Shown piece after piece: positions 18,002 through 25,709 of a stretch of 43,567 nt of DNA. The position numbers and the translations under genes are program-made. The DNA is taken from positions 1 to 43,567 of the forward strand of contig NZ_PDKC01000025.1 in the NCBI RefSeq assembly GCF_004116495.1. Reading direction: 5' to 3'. Position 1 is the stretch's first letter; the number at the start of each line of letters is the position of its first letter. The notes under the pieces were generated by a model, which made no database searches, was not told the DNA's origin, and worked only from the letters and a program-made list of their open reading frames with translations. Source of the stretch: Arcobacter sp. CECT 8985. GTDB lineage: Bacteria; Campylobacterota; Campylobacteria; Campylobacterales; Arcobacteraceae.

Positions 18002-19192
18002 TTATAAGTCTTTTACAAGGTTATATGTATCATTTGCAATAACATACTCTTCATTTGTAGGAATTACAAATACTTTTACTTTAGATTTGTTACTACTAAT
18101 TTCTCTTGTTCCTGATTTTTTAGCTTCATTTCTATCTTTATCTATCTCAATACCCATAAATTCTAAGTTTTCACAAACTTTTTCTCTTATTAAGCTAGCA
18201 TTTTCTCCTACACCAGCTGTGAAGCAAATAGCATCAACGCCACCTAGTACACCAGCATAAGAACAGATATATTTTTTAATTCTTGTTGTTTTTAAATTAA
18301 TTGCAAGGGTTGCTCTCTCATCACCATTATCACTTGCTTCAATAATTTCTCTTAAGTCTGAACTAACTCCAGATACTCCAAGTAATCCTGATTTTTTATT
18401 TAAGTAGTTAATTAGTTCTTCAGCACTCATTTGTTTTTTTTGCATTAAAAAAGATATAACAGCAGGATCTAAATCACCACTTCTTGTACCCATTACTAAG
18501 CCTTCTAAAGGAGTCAATCCCATAGAAGTATCACATGATTTCCCATCTTTAACTGCACAAATAGAAGAACCATTTCCTAAATGACATACGATAACCTTGG
18601 CATTTTTATCATTTAATAGTTTACATGCTTCTTTTGATACAAAATTATGGCTTGTTCCATGAAAACCATATTTTCTAACCCCATATTCTTTATAATCTTC
18701 GTAAGGAAGAGCATACATATAAGTGCTTGGATCCATTGTCTGATGAAATGCTGTGTCAAATACTGCAACATTTGGCTTGCCTGGCATTAGTTCTCTACAA
18801 ATTTTTATTCCCATTATATGAGCTGGATTATGTAAAGGAGCTAAAGGTACTAATCTTTCTAATTTTGAAATAACATCTTCATCTATTATTACAGATTTAG
18901 AGAAAAATTCTCCTCCATGTACAACTCTATGTCCAATTGCATCTATATCTCTTTCAACTGAGTCAATTACTTTATGCTCGCCCTTGACTAAAGATTTTAA
19001 AACTACTTCTATAGCTTCTTTATGAGTAGGCAAATCTACTTCTTGTTTTGTTTTAGTACGAGATTCAATAACTAGTTTACCATCAATTCCAATTCTTTCA
19101 GCTATTCCTGATGCAAATACATCGTGTGTGGCATGATTCATTAATTGAAATTTTAGTGATGAACTACCAGCATTTAAAATTAATACTAACAT
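18002..19192 (-). CDS. ackA: Acetate kinase, paralog 2
   Basis: A second acetate kinase of 396 residues with canonical motifs: NAGSSSLKFQLM, GHRVVHGGE, FDTAFHQTM, HLGNGSS, GTRSGDLDPA, FTAGVGEN and NEEYVIA. It is clearly homologous to paralog 1 along its whole length, yet is a separate unit: it has its own ribosome site (AGAGGAAG), its own likely -10 and its own terminator, and lacks the TGCTA repeat. I infer that the two kinases are used under different conditions, for example acetate production versus acetate uptake; propionate as a substrate is also possible. Confidence 0.95.
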   Translation of the reverse strand: MLVLILNAGSSSLKFQLMNHATHDVFASGIAERIGIDGKLVIESRTKTKQEVDLPTHKEAIEVVLKSLVKGEHKVIDSVERDIDAIGHRVVHGGEFFSKSVIIDEDVISKLERLVPLAPLHNPAHIMGIKICRELMPGKPNVAVFDTAFHQTMDPSTYMYALPYEDYKEYGVRKYGFHGTSHNFVSKEACKLLNDKNAKVIVCHLGNGSSICAVKDGKSCDTSMGLTPLEGLVMGTRSGDLDPAVISFLMQKKQMSAEELINYLNKKSGLLGVSGVSSDLREIIEASDNGDERATLAINLKTTRIKKYICSYAGVLGGVDAICFTAGVGENASLIREKVCENLEFMGIEIDKDRNEAKKSGTREISSNKSKVKVFVIPTNEEYVIANDTYNLVKDL

Positions 19193-19471
19193 ATATTACT
19201 TCCTCTTTGTTCTAAATTGTGAAAATTATACCCAAAGCAACTATAAGAGTAATTAAAAATTTTTTTTGAAGTTTTTTCATATATTGTTTTATCTTTTTAG
19301 GTATATATTTTATATAAATATTCGTTAATTACCATGAAATAGTAACTTTTAGTTCTTAAATCATAATAAAAAATAAATGTTTTAACAAGTTTAAAATAAT
19401 TATTTGTTTAATATCGTAATACTTTTTTAAAATAATTATAATATGTTGTAATATTGTAATACTTATAAATG
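19193..19471. promoter_or_regulatory. AT-rich intergenic region upstream of ackA paralog 2
   Basis: No gene is seen in these 279 bases. The minus strand holds a likely -10 (TATAAT, 19225-19230) for ackA paralog 2. The motif AGTAACTTTTAGT (19341-19353) occurs identically at 23111-23123 upstream of the yjcH-actP operon. No clear terminator for the DUF294 gene ending at 19472 is visible. Confidence 0.4.
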
Positions 19472-20899
19472 TTATATGAAGTTTAGCTTGTAGTGGTATT
19501 CTATTTTCTCTTTTAGCTTATTTACTATTTTAAAACTATCTTTTAAAAGATCTCTTTGCATACTATTTAAATCTTCTAAAGTTATAAAATTATCAACTTT
19601 TTTCCCTTCTTTTATTTTTCTTAGATTTGTTTTTAGTTTAATAGAACAAAGAAAATTAAAAGCCTCTTGTATCTCTTTTGAAAACTCTTCATCTAAAACA
19701 TTTAGTTTTGTTAGTTCTTGCACTCTTTTTATTGTATTTGTTCTATAAAGTTTGTTTTCCAAACTTAAAGTTCTAATACATTGAACAACTATAAAAATTG
19801 CACCTCTTTTAATATCTATTTGATTATGATTTTTGCTATCTAAAATAAATCTATTGAAAAATCCAAGTGGTACTTCAAAGCTTTCAATAACTTTTGCAAA
19901 ATTCATATAAAAACTTTGAGAATCAGTTGTAACTTTTAGTAAATACTTTTTTAAATCTAGTAATAGTTGTCTATCTCCACTTGCACATATAGAGTCATAA
20001 AATATTGCCAAATTCATAAAATCATCAGGTTTGTTTCCTAAAACCCAATCAAAAATTACATTTTTAAATTCTGTGAATTTTCTACACCAATAAGGATTTG
20101 AAACCATTATATTACCTTCACATTTAGGGAAACCAAACTCAATTAATGTATTTGTAAATGTATTTGTAAATATATTTATTTGTTCTTTTGAAAGTTTACA
20201 ATCATCTGAAATAATCAATGCATTGTCTTGATCTGTTTTTATTGTTTGTTCACATCTTCCTTCACTACCCATGACAATTAATGTTGATTTATTTATTAAT
20301 TCTTTTGGAGCTAATAGATTAAAAATTTTATTAAGTAATTTTATATTTAATTGGTTGATTAATTTTGTAATGAAAGTTATTTTTACACCTTTTGCTTCAA
20401 GTGATTTTATAATTTTTAGAAATAGAGTTGAAATATTTTTTAACTCTTCTAGTGTTTGAGCTGTATCAATTTCATTTGATACCCAAAAAGTATTAGTTGC
20501 AAAAAATGAACTTAAAGATATTTGATCAACTATTCCTATTATCTTTTCATCATTATTTTTAACAACTAATCTTTTTAAAGAGTGTTTAGACATAATTAAT
20601 TGTGCATTGAATAAAAAATCATTTTCATTTACATAAACTAAATTTGTACTTGAAATTTTTCCAACTTCTTCATCAAAATCCATTTTGTTTAATATTACTT
20701 TCTCCCTAAAATCAGAATCAGTGACTATATGTAGTTTATTTTTATTATCTTTTAATATAATAGTTGGAATTTTTTGTTCTTTTATTATTTTAGCAGCTTC
20801 ATAAATAGTAGTGTTGTAAGGTATAATTGTTACTTTATGAATTTTCGAATCTTTTACTTTTGCTAACATTATATCTGCTAATTCACTATTGTTTTTCAT
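19472..20899 (-). CDS. CBS-pair / DUF294 nucleotidyltransferase-like protein, short form
   Basis: A soluble protein of 475 residues. Two CBS domains (about residues 12-135) should bind an adenine nucleotide. A GlnD-like nucleotidyltransferase domain follows, with GSEGR at 211-215 and TDQDNAL at 222-228 as the catalytic Gly-Ser and Asp-x-Asp pair. A helical DUF294 C-terminal domain covers about 325-470. It lacks the N-terminal cyclic-nucleotide-like domain of its paralog at 23806-25620. It lies 53 bases after an ActP-type symporter, behind a hairpin, probably in the same operon. The target is unknown; by analogy with GlnD it could transfer a nucleotide to a protein. Function is inference. Confidence 0.85.
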   Translation of the reverse strand: MKNNSELADIMLAKVKDSKIHKVTIIPYNTTIYEAAKIIKEQKIPTIILKDNKNKLHIVTDSDFREKVILNKMDFDEEVGKISSTNLVYVNENDFLFNAQLIMSKHSLKRLVVKNNDEKIIGIVDQISLSSFFATNTFWVSNEIDTAQTLEELKNISTLFLKIIKSLEAKGVKITFITKLINQLNIKLLNKIFNLLAPKELINKSTLIVMGSEGRCEQTIKTDQDNALIISDDCKLSKEQINIFTNTFTNTLIEFGFPKCEGNIMVSNPYWCRKFTEFKNVIFDWVLGNKPDDFMNLAIFYDSICASGDRQLLLDLKKYLLKVTTDSQSFYMNFAKVIESFEVPLGFFNRFILDSKNHNQIDIKRGAIFIVVQCIRTLSLENKLYRTNTIKRVQELTKLNVLDEEFSKEIQEAFNFLCSIKLKTNLRKIKEGKKVDNFITLEDLNSMQRDLLKDSFKIVNKLKEKIEYHYKLNFI

Positions 20900-20926
20900 A
20901 AAAACTCCAAGTATTATATTTATTAT

Positions 20927-20951
20927 TTCAAAGAGGAAAGTCCTCTTTGAA
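20927..20951 (-). terminator. Hairpin between actP and the DUF294 gene
   Basis: TTCAAAGAGGA, AAG loop, TCCTCTTTGAA: an 11-bp stem right after the actP stop. No good T-run follows on the minus strand, so it may only reduce or stabilise read-through into the DUF294 gene. Confidence 0.55.
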
Positions 20952-20952
20952 T

Positions 20953-22602
20953 TTAATGATCAACTGCTCCAGATGCTCCAATACCAGTCTCTGCTCTTAT
21001 GCTTTGAGCTTCAAATGCTTTTTGTTCATCTTTTGCTCTTTGAGAATTATCTGTAATAGAGAAAAACCAAATAGCAATAAATGCAGTTGTTACTGAAAAT
21101 AGTGCAGGGTGTTTATAAGGGAAAATTGCCTCTTCATTACCTAAGACTTGTACCCAAACAATTGGTCCTATTATTACTAAAATAACTGCTGTTAGAAGTC
21201 CTATAAAACCACCAATAACTGCACCTCTTGTTGTTAATTTTCTCCAATAAATAGATAAAAATAAAATTGGGAAATTTGCAGATGCAGCAATTGCAAATGC
21301 AAGACCTACCATAAATGCAATATTTTGTTGTTCAAATGCAATTCCTAATATAACCCCTACAATCCCAATAACAATAACAGAAATTTTTGAAATTCTAATT
21401 TCTTGTTCTTCAGTTGCATTTGTATTTATAACTGATGCATAAATATCATGAGATATTGCAGAAGCACCTGCTAAAGTTAAACCTGAAACAACTGCAAGAA
21501 TTGTTGCAAATGCAACTGCTGAAATAAATCCTAAAAATACATTTCCTCCAACAACATGAGATAAATGAATTGCTGCCATATTATTTCCACCAAATAATTT
21601 TCCATCTACAAAATATTGTGCTCCAGCATCTGAATTTAAAAATACAATTGCTCCAAGGCCAATAACTGCAATTACTAAATAGAAATATCCAATAAAACCT
21701 GTTGCATAAACTACTGATTTTCTTGCTTCTTTAGCATTTCCAACTGTAAAAAATCTCATAAGTACATGAGGAAGACCTGCTGTTCCAAGCATCAATGCTA
21801 AACCAAGTGAAATTGCAGAAATAGGATCAGAAATAAAGCCTCCAGGAGCCATAATTGCTTGCCCTTTTGAGTGAGATTCAACTGCTTTAGTTGCTAATGC
21901 TTCAAAGCTAAATCCAAAATGGCTTAATACCATGAATCCCATAAATGAAACACCAGAAAGTAATAAAATTGCTTTTATAATTTGAACCCATGTAGTTGCA
22001 AGCATACCACCAAATGTTACATAAATAATCATCATCACACCAACAAGTATAACTGCATATTCATAGTCTAAACCAAATAGAACCTGAATTAATTTACCAG
22101 AACCAACCATTTGTGCAATTAAGTATAAAGTTACAACTGACAATGAACCAAAAGCAGCTAATGTTCTAATCTCTTTTTGTCCAAGTCTATAAGCAGCAAT
22201 ATCAGCAAATGTAAATTTACCTAAATTTCTTAGTTTTTCTGCCATTAAAAATAAAATTACTGGCCATCCAACTAAAAATCCAACAGCATAAATAAGTCCA
22301 TCATATCCACTTAAATATACAAGTCCAGAAATACCTAGAAAAGAAGCAGCAGACATATAATCACCTGCAATAGCCATACCATTTTGAAATCCACTGATTC
22401 CACCACCTGCTGTATAAAAATCGCTTGCAGATTTTGTTTTTTTTGCTGCCCAATATGTAATTACTAAAGTACCTGCTACAAAAATAAAAAACATAATAAT
22501 TGCAGGAACATTCAATTCTCTTTTTGTTGCTTCAAAATTTGCATCACCCGCTGCAAATAAAGATACAGCAAAAATAGTTAATATTAATAATATTCTACTC
22601 AT
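20953..22602 (-). CDS. actP: Acetate/cation symporter, ActP type
   Basis: A sodium:solute symporter of 549 residues that imports acetate or related short carboxylates. The N-terminus is a signal-like membrane helix ([17 protein letters not shown]), as in ActP, followed by some 13 membrane helices. Family motifs include [44 protein letters not shown] and [10 protein letters not shown]. It overlaps the yjcH-like gene by one base, the usual pairing for ActP. The promoter upstream of yjcH holds the TGCTA repeat shared with pta. ActP paralog 2 at 25710-27605 belongs to a different subfamily. Confidence 0.92.
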   Translation of the reverse strand: MSRILLILTIFAVSLFAAGDANFEATKRELNVPAIIMFFIFVAGTLVITYWAAKKTKSASDFYTAGGGISGFQNGMAIAGDYMSAASFLGISGLVYLSGYDGLIYAVGFLVGWPVILFLMAEKLRNLGKFTFADIAAYRLGQKEIRTLAAFGSLSVVTLYLIAQMVGSGKLIQVLFGLDYEYAVILVGVMMIIYVTFGGMLATTWVQIIKAILLLSGVSFMGFMVLSHFGFSFEALATKAVESHSKGQAIMAPGGFISDPISAISLGLALMLGTAGLPHVLMRFFTVGNAKEARKSVVYATGFIGYFYLVIAVIGLGAIVFLNSDAGAQYFVDGKLFGGNNMAAIHLSHVVGGNVFLGFISAVAFATILAVVSGLTLAGASAISHDIYASVINTNATEEQEIRISKISVIVIGIVGVILGIAFEQQNIAFMVGLAFAIAASANFPILFLSIYWRKLTTRGAVIGGFIGLLTAVILVIIGPIVWVQVLGNEEAIFPYKHPALFSVTTAFIAIWFFSITDNSQRAKDEQKAFEAQSIRAETGIGASGAVDH

Positions 22603-22916
22603 TATAACTTATCCTTTATCTCTTCTTTTACTTGATTATTTAAATCTTCAAACTCAGTGTTTGCTCTTCTTACATATATTAGTGTAGTTATAAAACTAAT
22701 TACTATAATAGCTGCTGCTATTGGAAATGCAATTGTCATCACCCCATCACCTGTTTTAGTTGCCATAACACTTGGATCAAATGCAATAGTTAAAATATAT
22801 GCATAAAACATAACTAAAACAAAAATTCCTAATTTAAGAGCAAAACCAGTTCTTTTTTTTACTAATTCTTGATATTTAGGATTAGCTTTTATTTGCTGAA
22901 CTAATTCATCATTCAT
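22602..22916 (-). CDS. DUF485 small membrane protein, YjcH type
   Basis: A 104-residue inner-membrane protein with two membrane helices (about residues 24-45 and 60-82) and a charged C-terminus. The start [22 protein letters not shown] is typical of DUF485 proteins encoded directly before actP. In that family it is thought to assist the symporter, but its mechanism is not established. It is the first gene of the operon; AGAGGAGTGAGAG upstream gives a strong ribosome site. Its stop overlaps the actP start. Confidence 0.88.
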   Translation of the reverse strand: MNDELVQQIKANPKYQELVKKRTGFALKLGIFVLVMFYAYILTIAFDPSVMATKTGDGVMTIAFPIAAAIIVISFITTLIYVRRANTEFEDLNNQVKEEIKDKL

Positions 22917-22986
22917 ACTCTCACTCCTCTTTTTTTTGTGAATTTTATAGTACTTCTAACCAATATATAAAATCAATCAAAGCCCC

Positions 22987-23017
22987 TTTATATAGACTCC
23001 GTAGCATTAAAATAGCA
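22987..23017 (-). promoter_or_regulatory. Promoter of yjcH-actP with 11-base-period direct repeat
   Basis: On the coding strand: TGCTA, six bases, TGCTA, nine bases, TATAAA. Plus-strand TAGCA copies are at 23002-23006 and 23013-23017. Compared with the two sister sites, only the gap to the -10 is two bases shorter. Confidence 0.65.
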
Positions 23018-23110
23018 TTGGTTAAATACTATTTCATTATACAAATTATTGATTTTTATTTCTACAGAAATATGCTTTTTAAGTAGAGTTTTATTTTGTA
23101 AAAAAAGCTA

Positions 23111-23152
23111 AGTAACTTTTAGTAACTAAAAATGTATAAATTGTGTACAAAG
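23111..23152. promoter_or_regulatory. Motif cluster upstream of yjcH-actP
   Basis: AGTAACTTTTAGT (23111-23123) is identical to 19341-19353 upstream of ackA paralog 2. ATGTATAAATTGTGT (23132-23146) resembles ATGTATAAAAGTTGTGT (17921-17937) upstream of pta. Both are about 100-240 bases upstream of start codons. They could be sites for a second regulator of the acetate genes. Confidence 0.35.
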
Positions 23153-23173
23153 TGCATTTTTATTTTGAGTAAT

Positions 23174-23806
23174 TTAATTTGAATAAAAAGTTGTCTTTGC
23201 TGGAGTTTTATCTTTTAATTTTAAAAACATCATTGAGGTCATAATTGCATCATTTAGTGCATCATGTTTTCCAAGTTCAGGAATATTTAGTTCTTTCATA
23301 ATTGTATCAAATTTTAAATCAACAAATTCATACTCACTAGAACGTTTTTTTGTTTTATAATACATAGATGAAACTTCAATTGTTTCATTTGGCAGTTTTA
23401 TTCCTATAAGATTTTTTGTATATTTAGAAATTATTGAAATATCAAATTTTATGTAATATCCAATAATTGGTCTAGAACCAATAAACTCTAAAAGTTTAAA
23501 AATTGCATCTTTAGGATCTTGTGCATTTTTTAAATCAATTGGTCTTATTTGATGAATTTTTATTGATTCTTCATTTACATTTGATGAAGGTTTTAAAAAG
23601 ATATTAAAATTATTCTTTATAATTACTTTATTATCTTTTATCATAACTGCACCAATTGATAATATTTCATCTTTTTTGGGATTTAATCCAGTAGTCTCAC
23701 AATCTAAACAAATATATTCACCTTTAGGTGCTTCATCAAATAGATACATAAATTCTTTATTTTTTAATTTCTTTTTTTGAAAGTTTCTAATTATATTTTT
23801 TAACAT
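23174..23806 (-). CDS. DnaQ-like 3'-5' exonuclease
   Basis: A 210-residue DEDDh exonuclease. The acidic residues are visible: DCETTG (DxE), the Asp in YYIKFDISII and HDALNDA with the final His and Asp. It resembles the epsilon subunit of DNA polymerase III in fold, but its setting is not replication: it overlaps the DUF294 gene by one base. I recall the same pairing of an exonuclease with a DUF294 protein and an acetate symporter in Vibrio, Shewanella and Pseudomonas relatives. Its substrate here might be a nucleotide or RNA rather than DNA; this is inference. Confidence 0.85.
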   Translation of the reverse strand: MLKNIIRNFQKKKLKNKEFMYLFDEAPKGEYICLDCETTGLNPKKDEILSIGAVMIKDNKVIIKNNFNIFLKPSSNVNEESIKIHQIRPIDLKNAQDPKDAIFKLLEFIGSRPIIGYYIKFDISIISKYTKNLIGIKLPNETIEVSSMYYKTKKRSSEYEFVDLKFDTIMKELNIPELGKHDALNDAIMTSMMFLKLKDKTPAKTTFYSN

Positions 23807-25620
23807 TATAATATCTTATCAATTTTAAATGTAAAAGTAATAAACTTTTTAAAAGCAACAACAATTTTAAAACTATCTTTTAATAAATCCCTTTCTATTT
23901 TGCTTAATGTATGAGTGTCAATTTCATTATCAATTTTGCCTTTGTCATTAACTTGGGCTAATTGTGATTTTAATCTTAGTGTACTTAACACTTCAAATGC
24001 TTCGATTAACTCATTTGCTAATTCATTATCAATTTCTTTTCTATTTTGTAATATTTTAATTCTTTTTATTGTAGTTGTTTCTCTAATTTTTTCTCTTAAT
24101 GCAAGACTTCTAACACCTTGAACAATAGGAAAAACACCAGTCTTTTTTATATCTATAAAATGTGTTTTTGTCATAAAATTTGCAATTGTATTTGGTGTAT
24201 CGAAAGTTAATGTTGCTTTTGCAAAATATGCTAAGAATACATCTTTATCATGTAGTTTATTAAATAAATTATCTTTTAATTTAATTAATAAGTTTTTATC
24301 TCCTGCAACTGCAAAAGAATCAAAGAAAATTGCTAAATCCATATAATTTTGCATATCAGGAGCTTCAATCCATCTTGATGTTTCTGTTTCATAATCTTTT
24401 ACATTTTTACACCAAAATGGATTTGATACCATAATATTACCTTCACAAGGTGGATAACCAAAATCTATAAGTGTATTTGTCATTTGATTCATATACTCTC
24501 TATATTGTTCTACATCAACTCCATTTTTTATTACAAGTGCATTATCTTGATCTGTTTTTATAATTTGTTCATTTCTTCCTTCACTTCCCATTACAATAAA
24601 ACAAGCATCATTTTGTAAGTTTTCTGGAACTATTAATTGATATAACTTTTTATATACTTTTGTATTTAATTGTCCAATTAAATTTGATATATGATTTACT
24701 TTTACACCTTTTGCTTGTAAAGCTCTAATAATATTAATTAAATCCTTACTTGCACTTTTTAAAGATTCTATATTTTTTGCTTTTTTTATTTGTGTATCTA
24801 CAACAAAAGTATGGTTTGCAAAGTGAGAAAGAACATCAAGTTGTTCAAGTATTCCTATTAATTCATTATTACTATTTATCACACCCACTCTTTTAATACC
24901 TTTTTTGATTAAAAGTGTTAAGGCTTCAAATAAATAATCATCATTAAAAACTGTAAGTAGTGGGAAAATAGCAATATCTTCTACAAAAGTTTCTAAATTT
25001 TTTTCAGTTAAAAGAACTTTCATTTTTAGCAAAGAATCAGTAATAATTCCATACTCTTTATCTTTTTTCACAATAATTGTAGATGTTTTATATTCAATAG
25101 ATTTAGCAATTGCATCTTTAAGTGTTGTTCCCTTTTTTACAATACAAGGGTCATGAATTAAAGTATCTTCAACTTTTGCAATCATAAAAGATGATAATTG
25201 TGATGTATATTCTTTTGTTTTTAATGTCTGTATTTTTTTTACTAAGTTATTTAAGAAAAATTCTTTAAATTCCGAATTTTGTTCAAGTAATTCTAAAAAT
25301 GTATTTTTATTTAGCTCATAACAGATTAAATCTTCATGTACCTTAAAAGTGCTTTTTGTCTTTGAATATATTAAAGAATTTGCATCAAATGAGTCCTGTT
25401 GATGATAGTCCATAACTAATTGTTCATCTCGATATTCGTGAACAATTCCTTTTATAATAATAAAATAATAATTAGGTATTGTTTCAGGAGTTATTAGTGT
25501 TGTATCTTTTGGATAATATGCGATATCCATATTGTTTATACATTTATTCATTTGTTGAGAAGATAAGACTTCAAAAGGGTGAATATTAGATAAAAAGGCT
25601 TCTTGATCTCGTAGACTCAT
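23806..25620 (-). CDS. cNMP-binding-like / CBS-pair / DUF294 nucleotidyltransferase-like protein, long form
   Basis: A 604-residue soluble protein. Residues about 15-130 look like a cyclic-nucleotide-binding domain; two CBS domains cover about 148-270; the GlnD-like nucleotidyltransferase domain has GSEGR at 345-349 and TDQDNAL at 356-362; the DUF294 helical domain covers about 455-600. The paralog at 19472 lacks the first domain. It lies 89 bases after the DUF4212-type symporter, behind a terminator-like hairpin, and overlaps the exonuclease gene by one base. The domain set suggests that energy or second-messenger status is sensed and passed on by nucleotide transfer to an unknown target. 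Confidence 0.87.
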   Translation of the reverse strand: MSLRDQEAFLSNIHPFEVLSSQQMNKCINNMDIAYYPKDTTLITPETIPNYYFIIIKGIVHEYRDEQLVMDYHQQDSFDANSLIYSKTKSTFKVHEDLICYELNKNTFLELLEQNSEFKEFFLNNLVKKIQTLKTKEYTSQLSSFMIAKVEDTLIHDPCIVKKGTTLKDAIAKSIEYKTSTIIVKKDKEYGIITDSLLKMKVLLTEKNLETFVEDIAIFPLLTVFNDDYLFEALTLLIKKGIKRVGVINSNNELIGILEQLDVLSHFANHTFVVDTQIKKAKNIESLKSASKDLINIIRALQAKGVKVNHISNLIGQLNTKVYKKLYQLIVPENLQNDACFIVMGSEGRNEQIIKTDQDNALVIKNGVDVEQYREYMNQMTNTLIDFGYPPCEGNIMVSNPFWCKNVKDYETETSRWIEAPDMQNYMDLAIFFDSFAVAGDKNLLIKLKDNLFNKLHDKDVFLAYFAKATLTFDTPNTIANFMTKTHFIDIKKTGVFPIVQGVRSLALREKIRETTTIKRIKILQNRKEIDNELANELIEAFEVLSTLRLKSQLAQVNDKGKIDNEIDTHTLSKIERDLLKDSFKIVVAFKKFITFTFKIDKIL

Positions 25621-25681
25621 TAAAAATCCTTTATAAAATCTTTTATATTAAATTTATCTAATTTAACATAAAACAGATTAT

Positions 25682-25707
25682 AAAAAGCCAACTTTCGTTG
25701 GCTTTTT
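25682..25707 (-). terminator. Terminator hairpin between symporter 2 and the long DUF294 gene
   Basis: AAAAAGCCAAC, TTTC loop, GTTGGCTTTTT: an 11-bp stem ending in TTTTTATAATC on the minus strand. It directly follows the symporter stop. The DUF294 gene may depend on read-through or on its own promoter within the next 60 bases. Confidence 0.8.
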
Positions 25708-25709
25708 AA

